From Methanobacterium sp. UBA353 (lineage in GTDB: Archaea; Methanobacteriota; Methanobacteria; Methanobacteriales; Methanobacteriaceae), in contig DALO01000002.1 of the NCBI GenBank assembly GCA_002496805.1, positions 417,730 through 481,729 of the forward strand: a DNA stretch of 64,000 nucleotides, written 5' to 3'. Below, one piece after another: positions 49,814 to 59,919 of the stretch (the first letter of the stretch is position 1; each line of letters begins with the position of its first letter). Under the pieces are notes generated by a model. That model was given only the letters and a program-made list of their open reading frames with translations, did not search any database and was not told the origin of the DNA. Both the position numbers and the translations under genes were made by a program.

Positions 49814-50689
49814 CTATTCTTTTTCCATGAATGGAACATTGAATTTGAAGATACAGTTCTCTCTTCCATCAGCGATGGTGGCTCTTTTATCCACTTTGCC
49901 CTCCATCCCCGTCCAATCAAAGGATTGTTGTATTATGGCTTGACAGTTCAAGCAGAAAACTGGTTTTTTCTTTGCATCTTCTAGCCAAGGGCAGTTAAGA
50001 AAAATAAAGAAATATTCCTTGCCTTTAGCATCGATTTTTGTTTGTATACCAAATTCGGTGAAGAGTTGAGCTATCCAATCAAGGTAAGCATTATAAATAC
50101 CTTTTAAATCATCTATCCCTTTTTCTTCCACAATATCTCCAAGTTCTTGTTCAAAACGAGGTCTCATATCCTCTTCAAGCCGTGATGCGAAGAGTTTTAG
50201 CAGGGTGTTCCTGAGTTCAACATCGGACTGATCTGCAGAGGTGGGCATGTTCATGATAAAATCATAAAAATCTGCTAATATTTTTTTCTTGAGGTTTTCA
50301 CTTTTTTTCTGGTCTTCAGTATGTTTATATAAAGCCATTTCCAGATTAGCATTCAATTCGCTCTTTTTAAATGGTTTGATAATATAGCCGTAGGGTTCGG
50401 TCATGCGGGCTCTTTCCAGGACTTCTTCATCTGAGTATGCAGTTAAGTAGATCACTGGGATATCTAACTGATTTCGTATTTTTGCTGCGGCTTCAATACC
50501 GTCCATTTCTCCTTTTAAGACAATATCCATCAAAATCAGGTCTGGTTCTTCTCGTAATGCTATTTGAACAGCGTCCTCTCCGGTGAATACGATGTCTACT
50601 ACTATATAATCTAGTTCTTCCAATTTCTGTTTAATGCCCATGGCAACTATTGCTTCATCTTCGACCACAAGTATACGGGACTTTGCCAT
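49814..50689 (-). CDS. Response regulator with methanogen Cys-rich output domain
   Basis: 291 residues. The receiver domain (1-120) has D55 as phosphoacceptor in LILMDIVLKG and the ILVVEDE acid pocket. The C-terminal domain ends with FLNCPW, PVFCLNCQAII and GRENCIFKF, with Cys at 233, 246, 249 and 279; this corresponds to the MetOD1 (methanogen output domain 1) type and resembles V4R domains. No DNA-binding motif is seen, so it probably senses or relays by protein contact or redox/metal state. Its start shares one base with the kinase stop (TAATG), so it is the kinase's partner. Confidence 0.82.
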   Translation of the reverse strand: MAKSRILVVEDEAIVAMGIKQKLEELDYIVVDIVFTGEDAVQIALREEPDLILMDIVLKGEMDGIEAAAKIRNQLDIPVIYLTAYSDEEVLERARMTEPYGYIIKPFKKSELNANLEMALYKHTEDQKKSENLKKKILADFYDFIMNMPTSADQSDVELRNTLLKLFASRLEEDMRPRFEQELGDIVEEKGIDDLKGIYNAYLDWIAQLFTEFGIQTKIDAKGKEYFFIFLNCPWLEDAKKKPVFCLNCQAIIQQSFDWTGMEGKVDKRATIADGRENCIFKFNVPFMEKE

Positions 50690-52107
50690 TAGATCCGCTC
50701 CTTATATTTAAGTTCATCAAACTCAATCAAGAACTCTTTATTCTCCTTATTCATTGTCATTTCTCCATTTAACTGCGTTACTAAGCTTTTAATAAGCTTT
50801 ATCCCTAATGTATTGGTATTTCCTATTTCAAAGTCCTCTGGAAATGGTTTTCCATCATCTTTAATTTTCATTATATATTTGTCTTTATTTTTTTCTGACA
50901 GTTCTAAGCCTATATTTCCTTCACCATGGGGAAAGGCATGTTTTAGGATGTTGGAGACCATTTCATTAATGATGAGACCACAGGAGATAGCAGTTTCCAT
51001 GCCCATTATGACGTTCTTTATTTTTATGTTAATTTTAACCTTTTCAGGGTCCACACCAAAAGAGTGGAATAGATCATCTATGAGGTTTTTTACATAGTTT
51101 TGGAAGTTAATATTGGTTAAATCTTCGGATTGGTACAAATTTTCATGTATCAATGATATGGAGGTTATTCTATTCTGACTTTCTCGGTAAAGACTTTTCA
51201 TGTGGTTATTATCTATTTCAGATGATTGAAGGCTTAACAGGGTGGATACGATTTGTAAATTATTTTTCACACGATGATGGACTTCACGTAGTAGAATTTC
51301 TTTCTCTTTGAGTGATCTCATTATTCTGTCTTCAGCAAGTTTACGTTCAGTAATGTCACGACCCACTCCAACAAATGCTTTTAAATTTCTATCATCATCC
51401 AACAAGGCTTTATTTGCCCATGAGATCCAGCGCCATCCATTCATGGTTAGGAGGCGGTGTTCCAGAAAAGATACATATGGAGGATAATTTAGTTTATCCA
51501 AGGTGCGGAGAGTTTTTTTCTGATCATCCTGATGCACTAATGGTAAGAAGTTACTCCTTACAATCATTTCCTCAGTGCGTCCCAGCACTTCACAGAATGA
51601 TGGACTTGCAAAGAGAATATTTCCTTCTGGATCGAATTTAACAACCATGTCGGTCTGGTTTTCCACCATGAGCCTGTATTTTTCTTCACTCTCCAATAGA
51701 GCTTCTTCAGCCATCCTTTTTTCTAGTTGTTCTTTTAATTCTCTAAGAGCCCTTTGAACAGCGTATCCCAATTTAGATAGATTATGTTTAAGTACATAAT
51801 CTGTTGCGCCTTTTTTGAGCATTTCCACAGCAAATTCTTCCCCGATCTTTCCACTGACAAATATAAAAGGAGTGTGTGGAGATTTTTCCTGGGCAATATG
51901 AAGTGCTGTTACTCCATCAAATTGGGGCAGGGAGTGATCTGCAAGTATTATATGGGGTTGCCATTCATCTACTTCTCTAATGTAATCTTCTTTTCTTTCA
52001 ACAAGATGACTCTCAAATTCGAAGCCTTCTTTTTTTAACTCTCTGACAATGAGTTCGGCATCTAATGGGACGTCTTCCAAGATCAATACTCTGATTATTT
52101 CTTCCAT
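50689..52107 (-). CDS. Hybrid sensor histidine kinase: receiver-PAS-HisKA_2-HATPase
   Basis: 472 residues and no membrane segment, so cytoplasmic. A receiver domain (1-125, D57) comes first, then PAS (about 140-260, YRLMVENQTDMVVKF), then the HisKA_2 dimerisation helix with LLREVHHRVKNNLQIV (H277/H278), then HATPase_c (NEMVSNILKHAFPHG, GIKLIKSL). The receiver at the N-terminus suggests it is itself phosphorylated by another kinase, perhaps the one 0.5 kb upstream. The gene overlaps the following regulator and begins 7 bases after the CheY-like gene. Confidence 0.88.
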   Translation of the reverse strand: MEEIIRVLILEDVPLDAELIVRELKKEGFEFESHLVERKEDYIREVDEWQPHIILADHSLPQFDGVTALHIAQEKSPHTPFIFVSGKIGEEFAVEMLKKGATDYVLKHNLSKLGYAVQRALRELKEQLEKRMAEEALLESEEKYRLMVENQTDMVVKFDPEGNILFASPSFCEVLGRTEEMIVRSNFLPLVHQDDQKKTLRTLDKLNYPPYVSFLEHRLLTMNGWRWISWANKALLDDDRNLKAFVGVGRDITERKLAEDRIMRSLKEKEILLREVHHRVKNNLQIVSTLLSLQSSEIDNNHMKSLYRESQNRITSISLIHENLYQSEDLTNINFQNYVKNLIDDLFHSFGVDPEKVKINIKIKNVIMGMETAISCGLIINEMVSNILKHAFPHGEGNIGLELSEKNKDKYIMKIKDDGKPFPEDFEIGNTNTLGIKLIKSLVTQLNGEMTMNKENKEFLIEFDELKYKERI

Positions 52108-52114
52108 AGCATCA

Positions 52115-52552
52115 CTAAGGGGGATTATTTATTAACATCCAGTAAAATCCTAGTGTGGAAACTGCTTCGATGAAATCATCAAATTCCACTGGTTTACTGA
52201 CGTAACTATTAACCCCTAATTTGTAACTTTCAACGATGTCTCTATCTTCTTTGGAGGATGTTAAAACCACTACTGGTATTTTACTGGTTCGTTCATCTGC
52301 TTTTATTTTTTGCAGCACTTCTAACCCATCTACTTTTGGCATCCTTAAATCAAGTAATATTAGTTTTGGAATATTTTTAAAATTTCTCTCAGCAAATTGT
52401 CCAGTTGCAAATATAAAGTCAAGAGCTTCTGCTCCATCTTTTACCCATACTACTTGGTTAGCCAGATTTTTTCTTTTAAGAGCTCTCATGGTAAGTTCTG
52501 CATCAGTGGGGTTATCCTCTACCAATAGAATTTCAGCTTCTTCAACATCCAT
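52115..52552 (-). CDS. CheY-like response regulator, Rcp1 type
   Basis: 145 residues, one receiver domain only: ILLVEDNPTDAELTMRALK, the phosphoacceptor in LILLDLRMPKVDG, VVVLTSSKEDRD and the lysine in SYVSKPVEF. This is the Rcp1 type, which usually partners phytochrome-like kinases. It lies between two kinase genes on one strand and can take phosphate from the upstream one. No output domain. Confidence 0.9.
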   Translation of the reverse strand: MDVEEAEILLVEDNPTDAELTMRALKRKNLANQVVWVKDGAEALDFIFATGQFAERNFKNIPKLILLDLRMPKVDGLEVLQKIKADERTSKIPVVVLTSSKEDRDIVESYKLGVNSYVSKPVEFDDFIEAVSTLGFYWMLINNPP

Positions 52553-52626
52553 TTACACACCTTCACATATTGATTAAAATCTTTAAAATCTTATTATATA
52601 CTTTTAAATTATTGATCAATTGCCTA

Positions 52627-53526
52627 TTATTTCTTTTTTGGTTTGTCTTTGGGTAGAGTGAAATAGATTGTTGCACCTTGATCAACGGCTCCTTCACCCC
52701 AGACATTTCCTTCATGTCGTCGAATCACTCTTTGCACGATTGAAAGTCCGACACCGGTTCCTTCAAATTCTTCAGGGCTGTGTAATCTCTGGAAGAGGCC
52801 GAAAAGTTTGTTAATATATTTCATGTCAAAACCAGCTCCGTTATCTTTGACAAAATATACTATTTCTTTTCCCTCTTTTTTACCCCCTACCTCAATAATG
52901 GCAGGGTTCTTGTTTTTTGTAAACTTAATAGCATTGCCAATAAGGTTTTGGAATACTTGACCCAGCATTGCCCTGTCACCATAAGCATTAGGAATATCTG
53001 CGATAATTAACTCAATATCTCTATCAGCTACATCCGCACTGAATTCATCGTAAACGCTTTTTGCCAAGGCTGCCATGTCAAGTTCGTTTAAAACCATTTC
53101 TTGACGGCTGGCTCGGGATAAAAGTAGAATATCGTCAATTAAGTGCCCCATTTTGGCAGTATTTTCCCTCACAATATTAAGAAGTCGCATTCCTTCTTCG
53201 TCCAGCGTATCCTCATAATCTTCAATCAGTATTCGTGAAAAACCATCAATTGCTCTTAAAGGAACTCTTAAATCATGAGAAACAGAGTATGCAAATGCTT
53301 CCAACTCTTGGTTTGCATCTTCCAACTTTTCACTTTGTTTTTTAAGTTTTTCGTTTAGATAATTCAGTTTCCGAATTTTTTCAATTCTCTCGGCAATTAT
53401 TGCTACTAAAATAATTACAACAATTAGCATTAATAAACGAAGGAGATCATCACTGATAGGTATTTTTGAAGCGTTAAACGTCGGCGCTATTTCAGATAAA
53501 GTAATCAGAATTGGGCTAATTACCAC
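52627..53526 (-). CDS. Membrane-anchored sensor histidine kinase
   Basis: 299 residues, GTG start behind AAGGGGGT. One membrane segment (about 28-46), a coiled-coil (50-75), the HisKA box SVSHDLRVPLRAID with H84, and HATPase_c motifs NLIGNAIKFTKN, DNGAGFD and GTGVGLSIVQR. The kinase core resembles those of phytochrome-type kinases. There is only a 27-residue region before the membrane segment, so it likely senses through the membrane or via other proteins. It is the first gene of the four-gene signalling run. Confidence 0.88.
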   Translation of the reverse strand: MVISPILITLSEIAPTFNASKIPISDDLLRLLMLIVVIILVAIIAERIEKIRKLNYLNEKLKKQSEKLEDANQELEAFAYSVSHDLRVPLRAIDGFSRILIEDYEDTLDEEGMRLLNIVRENTAKMGHLIDDILLLSRASRQEMVLNELDMAALAKSVYDEFSADVADRDIELIIADIPNAYGDRAMLGQVFQNLIGNAIKFTKNKNPAIIEVGGKKEGKEIVYFVKDNGAGFDMKYINKLFGLFQRLHSPEEFEGTGVGLSIVQRVIRRHEGNVWGEGAVDQGATIYFTLPKDKPKKK

Positions 53527-53866
53527 ATTTTTACCCCCTTAAAAACTCATTGATTCATGTTCCTCATCAAATACATTTAACCATATTATTACTACAATAC
53601 AAATAATTCCACCACAAATCCATCTATCCAAATTAGCAAACTCCTAAATAGGTTTTATAGGATATGTTTTTAGAATCTTTTGCACTGTTAAATCTTTTAT
53701 TAGAATTTATATGGTGTAATATATTAATAAACATGTTATATTAATTAGGGAGTTATTGAAAGAAAACAACGACAAGAAAAAAATTTAAATAAACTGCATT
53801 AAAAATATTTTTAGGACAAAGAAATCCAGATTTATGTTAATGAATTTCTTTTTTTCCTAGTTTGGC
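53527..53866. other. 340-base intergenic region between kinase and uvrA
   Basis: AT-rich sequence holding the kinase promoter on the minus strand and the trailer of uvrA. AAAAACATATCC and TTTATATGG patches are TATA-like. The largest in-frame stretch with a plausible start is about ten codons, so no gene is called. Confidence 0.45.
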
Positions 53867-56779
53867 TCATTTTCCACGATTTTCTGTTGTTGATTTACTC
53901 AACTCTTTTTCATGACTTATTTTCGGATTTATGGAATCAGAAGATTCATTTAACACTTCTTTTAAAAATTCTCCAGTGTATGATCCGCTGGTAGCAATTT
54001 CTTCTGGTGTACCTTGGGCAACCACCATTCCCCCACCGTCTCCACCTTCAGGTCCCAAATCGATGATGTAATCGGCGGTTTTAATCACGTCTAAGTTGTG
54101 TTCAATCACCAGGACAGTGTTTCCTCCATCGCGTAGGCGTCCTAAAACTTGCAAGAGCTTCTTAATATCTGCAAAATGTAATCCAGTTGTGGGTTCATCT
54201 AATATATACAGTGTGTGGCCAGTACTTTGACGGCTCAATTCTTTGGCTAACTTAATCCTTTGAGCTTCTCCTCCAGATAATGTTGTGGCAGGTTGTCCTA
54301 ACTTAATGTAACTCAAACCCACATCGTCTAAAGTTTTTAATTTCTTTTTTATACGTGGAATACTATCAAAAAATTCTAATGCCTCTTCTACTGTCATATC
54401 CAGAATTTCAGATATGTTTTTTCCCTTATAACGAATTTCAAGGGTTTCCTTATTGTATCTTTTACCTTTACAGACTTCACAAGGCACGTAAACATCAGCT
54501 AAAAAGTGCATTTCAATCTTGATTATACCATCACCAGTACAAGCTTCACATCTTCCTCCTTTAACATTAAAACTGAACCGTCCCGGTTTGTAACCTCTCT
54601 TCTTAGAAGTGGGTGTCTGGGCGAATAGTTCCCTAATATATGTAAACACTCCTGTATAAGTAGCAGGGTTAGAACGTGGAGTACGACCTATAGGGGATTG
54701 ATCTATGATGATAATTTTATCTACATGTTCTATGCCGGTAATTGCATCATGTTCGCCTGGATTTAAATGTTTATGGTTTAAGATACCATAAAGTCCTCTG
54801 TAGAGAACATCATTAATTAGAGTACTCTTACCGGATCCAGAAACTCCTGTAATGCAAGTGAAAACTCCCATAGGAAATTTCACGTTAATATTTTTCAAGT
54901 TATGTTCCCTGGCACCCTTCACAGTTAAATAGTTCCCATTGGGGCTGATACGATTTGCAGGGAGAGGAATGCTTTCTTGTCGAGAAAGGTAATGACCAGT
55001 TATAGAATCTGGGTTTTCCATTATTTCCTGGGGAGTTCCAGTTGCTGTTATCCAGCCTCCATGTTCTCCAGCTCCGGGTCCGATATCTACCACATAATCG
55101 GCGCTGAGTATGGTATCTTCATCGTGTTCCACAACAATAAGAGTGTTTCCAATATCCCTTAACTTTTTAAGGGTTTCTATGAGTTGATGATTATCACGCT
55201 GATGAAGGCCTATGCTGGGTTCGTCTAAAATGTAGAGAACACCAACCAATCTAGAACCAATCTGTGTTGCTAAGCGAATTCGCTGAGCTTCTCCACCTGA
55301 AAGACTTCCTGAAGATCTCTCCAGGGTTATGTAATCTAAACCCACGTCTTTCAGGAATTTTAAACGTTCTTTTATTTCCTTTAAAACTTCATGACCAATG
55401 TACTGGTCTCTTTCTGACAATTCTAAAGATTCGAAAAATTCATAAGAATGTTTTATAGGCATTTCCACTACTTCTGGAATGTTTTTATCTCCCACAGTCA
55501 CGCTACGACTTTCAGGCCGTAAACGGGTACCATCACACGCAGGACATTTCCTATCACTCATGAAGTGGCCCATATAACTGCGCATATAATTGGATTTGGT
55601 TTCCATATATATTCTCTCCATACGCCGCACAACACCCTCAAAATAACGATTCACTCGGTGCAAACGGTTTTTCCGTCGGAAAACAAATTCAACTTTATCT
55701 GGAGATCCATACAAAATAATTTCTTGATATTTATTGGGGAGATCCTGAAAGGGAGTGTCCATGCTGAAGCCATAATGGTCAGCTACTGCTTTTAACATCT
55801 GTCCATAATAATTATCTCTGTGTTTGGATTTGCTCCATGGTAATATGGCTCCTTCGTTTAAGGAGAGTTTATGGTCTGGAACCACCAGATCCGCGTCAAT
55901 TTCGAGTTTACTTCCCAATCCATTACATTCTGGACAAGCTCCATGGGGATTGTTGAATGAAAACATTCTGGGGCTTATTTCTTCAAAATTGATTCCACAA
56001 TCTGTACAGGCAAAATGTTCACTGTAAATTTTTTCTTTTCCATTTTCGGAGGATCCATGAACCACTATTAAAAGTCCTTCTCCCAATTCCAGTGCAGTTT
56101 CCACAGAATCAGCCAGCCTGCTTTCAAAATCACGGTCATAACGGATTACCAGGCGATCTACCACAACTTCAATATTGTGTTTAAAGTTCTTTTCTAATTG
56201 GAAGTCTGAGTCAAGATTCTGGATTTCTCCATCAACTCTTACCCTTACAAAACCTTTCCGTCGTAGTTCTTGGAATACCTTTTTATGTTCACCCTTCCGG
56301 TCCCGTATCAGGGGTCCTAAGATTTGTATTTTACTGCCTTCCTTTTCTTGGAGTATGCTGTCCACAATCTGGCTGGCTGTCTGTTGACTTATAGCTTTAC
56401 CGCAATGATGGCAATGTGGCATACCTATACGTGCAAAAAGGAGCCTCAAATAATCATAAATCTCAGTTACAGTTCCAACGGTTGAACGAGGATTCATTCG
56501 AGTTGTTTTTTGGTCAATGGATATGGCTGGGGACAATCCTTCAATATAGTCTACTTCTGGTTTCTTCATCTGCCCCAAAAATTGTCGAGCGTAGGCTGAA
56601 AGTGATTCAACGTAACGTCTTTGTCCTTCAGCATAAATGGTGTCAAAAGCTAGAGAAGACTTTCCAGATCCACTGATTCCAGTAATAACTACGAACTTGT
56701 CTCTGGGGATATTCAAGTCTATATTTTTTAAATTGTGCTCCCTGGCACCTTTTATTAGAATATTTTCTTTTTTATTCAT
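53867..56779 (-). CDS. uvrA: Excinuclease ABC subunit A
   Basis: 970 residues. Two ABC ATPase modules: Walker A GISGSGKS (34-41) and GVSGSGKS near 645, each with a signature LSGGEAQRI. Two zinc fingers are visible: CTDCG...CPEC around 260-285 and CEAC...CEVC around 740-770. UvrA finds bulky lesions with UvrB and loads it. Bacterial in origin, present in some methanogens. A hydrophilic tail of about 25 residues (rich in S, K, E) follows the usual end. It follows uvrB by 15 bases. Confidence 0.97.
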   Translation of the reverse strand: MNKKENILIKGAREHNLKNIDLNIPRDKFVVITGISGSGKSSLAFDTIYAEGQRRYVESLSAYARQFLGQMKKPEVDYIEGLSPAISIDQKTTRMNPRSTVGTVTEIYDYLRLLFARIGMPHCHHCGKAISQQTASQIVDSILQEKEGSKIQILGPLIRDRKGEHKKVFQELRRKGFVRVRVDGEIQNLDSDFQLEKNFKHNIEVVVDRLVIRYDRDFESRLADSVETALELGEGLLIVVHGSSENGKEKIYSEHFACTDCGINFEEISPRMFSFNNPHGACPECNGLGSKLEIDADLVVPDHKLSLNEGAILPWSKSKHRDNYYGQMLKAVADHYGFSMDTPFQDLPNKYQEIILYGSPDKVEFVFRRKNRLHRVNRYFEGVVRRMERIYMETKSNYMRSYMGHFMSDRKCPACDGTRLRPESRSVTVGDKNIPEVVEMPIKHSYEFFESLELSERDQYIGHEVLKEIKERLKFLKDVGLDYITLERSSGSLSGGEAQRIRLATQIGSRLVGVLYILDEPSIGLHQRDNHQLIETLKKLRDIGNTLIVVEHDEDTILSADYVVDIGPGAGEHGGWITATGTPQEIMENPDSITGHYLSRQESIPLPANRISPNGNYLTVKGAREHNLKNINVKFPMGVFTCITGVSGSGKSTLINDVLYRGLYGILNHKHLNPGEHDAITGIEHVDKIIIIDQSPIGRTPRSNPATYTGVFTYIRELFAQTPTSKKRGYKPGRFSFNVKGGRCEACTGDGIIKIEMHFLADVYVPCEVCKGKRYNKETLEIRYKGKNISEILDMTVEEALEFFDSIPRIKKKLKTLDDVGLSYIKLGQPATTLSGGEAQRIKLAKELSRQSTGHTLYILDEPTTGLHFADIKKLLQVLGRLRDGGNTVLVIEHNLDVIKTADYIIDLGPEGGDGGGMVVAQGTPEEIATSGSYTGEFLKEVLNESSDSINPKISHEKELSKSTTENRGK

Positions 56780-56794
56780 GAATATGAAACTCCT

Positions 56795-58750
56795 CTACTC
56801 TGAAACTCCTTCCAGAATCAATATTTTGTCACGAATACTGGCTGCTTCTTCAAAATCTAGTCTGGTGGCTGCTTTTTTCATTTCTTTTTTCAAATCTTTG
56901 ATTAAAAGACGTAATTCATCTTTAGGCATTTTATCCACATCATCATGCAAAATAACATCTTTTTGAGATGTTTTTTCTTTCAAAGTCCGTTCAGTACTTC
57001 TTGGAATGATTCCATGGTCTTTATTATATTGTAATTGCATTTTACGTCTTTTATTTGTAATTTGTACTGCATTACGGACAGAATCAGTCATTTCATCTGC
57101 ATATATCATTACTTGGCCTTCAACGTTCCGTGAAGCTCGACCAATGGTCTGTATTAATGAGGATTCAGAACGAAGAAATCCTTCCTTATCTGCGTCTAGG
57201 ATGCCAACCAAGCCCACTTCTGGAAGATCTAAACCTTCTCTGAGTAGGTTAACTCCCACTAAGCAGTCAAATTCTCCTCTACGCAAGTCGTCAATTATAT
57301 CGATCCGTTCCAGGGTGCTTATCTCTGAGTGAAGGTAACGAACCTTTAGACCAGCACGTGCATAATAGTCAGTCAGGTCTTCGGCCATACGTTTGGTTAA
57401 CGTGGTTACCAACACCCGTTGATCATCTGCTACCTTTTTTCTGATTTGTCCAAGAAGGTGGTCAACCTGGCCACGAACGGGATTTATCATCACTTCAGGG
57501 TCCACCAGACCTGTTGGGCGGATGATTTGTTTTGCTACTTGTTGGCTAAGATTCAACTCGTATTGGGCAGGGGTTGCTGAAACATAAATCACTTGGTTCT
57601 GCAAACTTTCAAATTCTTCAAAATTAAGGGGTCTGTTTTCACGAGCTGAAGGTAGTCTGAAACCATAATTAACTAATACATCTTTACGTGCCCGATCACC
57701 AGCATACATTCCTCTTATTTGAGGTACGGTAACATGTGATTCGTCAATGATAGTTAAATATTCATCAGGGAAGTAACGCAGTAGACTGTAGGGTGTTTCA
57801 TCCCATTTACGACCAGAAATATGCATACTATAGTTTTCAATTCCTTGACAGTAACCCATTTCCCTCAACATCTCTAAATCAAATTTAGTGCGTTGTTCTA
57901 GTCGTTGAGCTTCCACAAGCTTATTTTCTACCTCTAAAACTCTTAACCTATCTTCTAATTCTTCTTCAATCGCTTTTAAAGCTTTTTCCATTTTATCTGG
58001 TGTGGTAACAAAGTGTTTTGCAGGGAATATCACTACTTTTTCCAGATCACTGGTGGTTTGACCTCTTACATGGTCAATGAATGATAATCTGTCCACTTCA
58101 TCTCCAAAAAGCTCTACTCGGATGGGGGTTTTCCCCTGAGCAGGGAAGATCTCCACCACATCGCCACGTACCCTGAACTTTCCACGGGTAAAATCAATAT
58201 CATTTCGTTCATACTGCATTTCAACCAGTTTCGAGAGTATTTCCTCCCGATCTATTTGTTGCCCCACTTCTAGTAGGAGTACCAGATTTCCGTAGTCTTC
58301 TGGAGCACCAATACCATAAATACATGACACACTAGCCACAACAATAACATCTTCCCTGCTGAGAAGTGATTGGGTTGTGCTGTGACGCATCATATCGATT
58401 TCTTCATTGATGGATGATTCTTTATCAATGTAAGTATCTGTCTGGGGAACGTAAGCTTCCGGTTGATAATAATCATAGTAACTGACAAAGTATTCCACAG
58501 CATTATTAGGGAAAAGCTCTCGAAACTCCTCATAGAGTTGTGCTGCTAATGTTTTATTGTGAGATATTACTAAAGTGGGTTTCTGCACGTTTTCAATAAC
58601 ATTGGCCATTGAAAACGTTTTTCCCGAACCAGTAACTCCTAAAAGGGTCTGGTGTTTCATCCCGCTACAAACACCTTCAGACAAAGATTTAATAGCTTTG
58701 GGTTGGTCTCCTAAAGGCTTATAACTCGACAAAAGTTCAAATTCTCTCAT
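56795..58750 (-). CDS. uvrB: Excinuclease ABC subunit B
   Basis: 651 residues. The helicase-like Walker A is GVTGSGKTFSMAN; the damage-probing beta-hairpin has YYDYYQPEAYVP; the helicase motif VI is QTIGRASRN. The C-terminal UVR domain (LKKEMKKAATRLDFEEAAS) contacts UvrC. It verifies the lesion and positions UvrC. uvrB-uvrA is one transcription unit on the minus strand, divergent from DUF169-uvrC, so the three subunits are close but split between two units. Confidence 0.97.
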   Translation of the reverse strand: MREFELLSSYKPLGDQPKAIKSLSEGVCSGMKHQTLLGVTGSGKTFSMANVIENVQKPTLVISHNKTLAAQLYEEFRELFPNNAVEYFVSYYDYYQPEAYVPQTDTYIDKESSINEEIDMMRHSTTQSLLSREDVIVVASVSCIYGIGAPEDYGNLVLLLEVGQQIDREEILSKLVEMQYERNDIDFTRGKFRVRGDVVEIFPAQGKTPIRVELFGDEVDRLSFIDHVRGQTTSDLEKVVIFPAKHFVTTPDKMEKALKAIEEELEDRLRVLEVENKLVEAQRLEQRTKFDLEMLREMGYCQGIENYSMHISGRKWDETPYSLLRYFPDEYLTIIDESHVTVPQIRGMYAGDRARKDVLVNYGFRLPSARENRPLNFEEFESLQNQVIYVSATPAQYELNLSQQVAKQIIRPTGLVDPEVMINPVRGQVDHLLGQIRKKVADDQRVLVTTLTKRMAEDLTDYYARAGLKVRYLHSEISTLERIDIIDDLRRGEFDCLVGVNLLREGLDLPEVGLVGILDADKEGFLRSESSLIQTIGRASRNVEGQVMIYADEMTDSVRNAVQITNKRRKMQLQYNKDHGIIPRSTERTLKEKTSQKDVILHDDVDKMPKDELRLLIKDLKKEMKKAATRLDFEEAASIRDKILILEGVSE

Positions 58751-58850
58751 TGATCAATCCTCTCTTGAAAAAACAAAATATTAATAAAGATCATGAATAA
58801 ACCTAAAAACAGATTAAAGATTTTCTTGGCTCAAAATTACATTAAATTCT

Positions 58851-58927
58851 ATTTCCCATATATTATATATAATTCACTGATCCATGTACTGTTCGTATAA
58901 TCCCATTTCCCAGATATTATATTTAAC
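58851..58927. promoter_or_regulatory. Duplicated 22-bp element in the divergent uvrB / DUF169-uvrC promoter region
   Basis: ATTTCCCATATATTATATAT at 58851-58870 recurs as ATTTCCCAGATATTATATTT at 58905-58924; over the first 22 bases 20 agree. The spacing is 54 bp. Each copy contains a TATA-like core. Copy 2 is about 85 bases before the DUF169 start and fits a plus-strand promoter; copy 1 read on the minus strand (TTATATATAATATATGGG) fits a uvrB promoter. The shared TTTCCC block beside each TATA core could be a common control site. Confidence 0.5.
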
Positions 58928-59008
58928 TATCTTAATCCAGAAGAGTAACCTTAATTTTTATTAATTGAATATCACATGCAATTTTCCATAAATTCAGGGG
59001 GATTCCAA

Positions 59009-59842
59009 ATGTCGATTTCCATTAAAAAAATAGGCGAATCTTTGATGCGAGCCGGAATGCTTGAAATTGCACCATTATGCGTATATTTTCAGGATGAAAT
59101 TCCTCAAGATGCAGTACCAATGGTCTCAGTTGATAAATGCGCTGCTAAAGCTATACTGACAGTTGCAATGGATAAAAATACACCTGCACTTTATATAGGC
59201 CCAGATTGTCTTAAAGGCTTTTGTTTAGGAGGCATTACTTGGTTGGGGTTTTCAAAAAAACTATCACCCCACATAAAATACTTTGTATCCACTGGACACG
59301 AAGATTTCAGAGGGGGAGATGCTGAATACTTAAAAGCCAGCCCGGAATTATTTGAGAAATTTGCCGAATCAATTGGCCCAATTAATTTACCAAGGAAAAA
59401 TTTAGTTGTGAAACCTTGTGACAAATTCAGTCAAGACGAACAGTTGGAAAATTTTGAGGGTGGCCCTGGTATTAAAGATCCTATTATTCATTCTTTGCTC
59501 TGTTTTGGTAATGGACAACAAATCCGGAACCTATGCAGTTTGATTCATTTCAGAACAATAAATCCATTTGAATCAATAATATGTCCCTTCGGCCCTGCTT
59601 GTGCAACAATGATCACTTATCCTGCACATTTAGCTGAAAAAACACCAACAAATGCTGCTTTCATAGGTCCTACTGATCCTACTGGAAATCGTTGGTTCCC
59701 AACAGATTTCATGGCACTTGGAATCCCACTAAATATGGCTAAAGATATGTGTAATGATTTGGAAAATTCTTTTGCAGTTCAACGTCCTGAAGTCGCATAC
59801 CCCCAAAATAGGGATAATTTTTTGCAGTATAAACAAAAATAA
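59009..59842 (+). CDS. DUF169 family protein
   Basis: 277 residues from the ATG at 59009, with AGGGGGATTCC upstream. DUF169 proteins are common in anaerobes and uncharacterised; strings here include CVYFQDEIP, CFGNGQQI and ICPFGPACATM, with Cys that could bind a metal or cluster. It is the first gene on the plus side of the divergent uvr region, 77 bases before uvrC; a link to repair is uncertain. Confidence 0.75.
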   Translation: MSISIKKIGESLMRAGMLEIAPLCVYFQDEIPQDAVPMVSVDKCAAKAILTVAMDKNTPALYIGPDCLKGFCLGGITWLGFSKKLSPHIKYFVSTGHEDFRGGDAEYLKASPELFEKFAESIGPINLPRKNLVVKPCDKFSQDEQLENFEGGPGIKDPIIHSLLCFGNGQQIRNLCSLIHFRTINPFESIICPFGPACATMITYPAHLAEKTPTNAAFIGPTDPTGNRWFPTDFMALGIPLNMAKDMCNDLENSFAVQRPEVAYPQNRDNFLQYKQK

Positions 59843-59919
59843 TAATGATATTTCCCTACTTAATTGAATAAGAGAAGAATAACAAGATTTTTCAAAAGAT
59901 CATTTTAAGAGGATCAATT

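Noticed and set aside
53760..53800. Possible ten-codon leader peptide before uvrA trailer
   Set aside because: Too short, no partner gene on the plus strand, likely chance.
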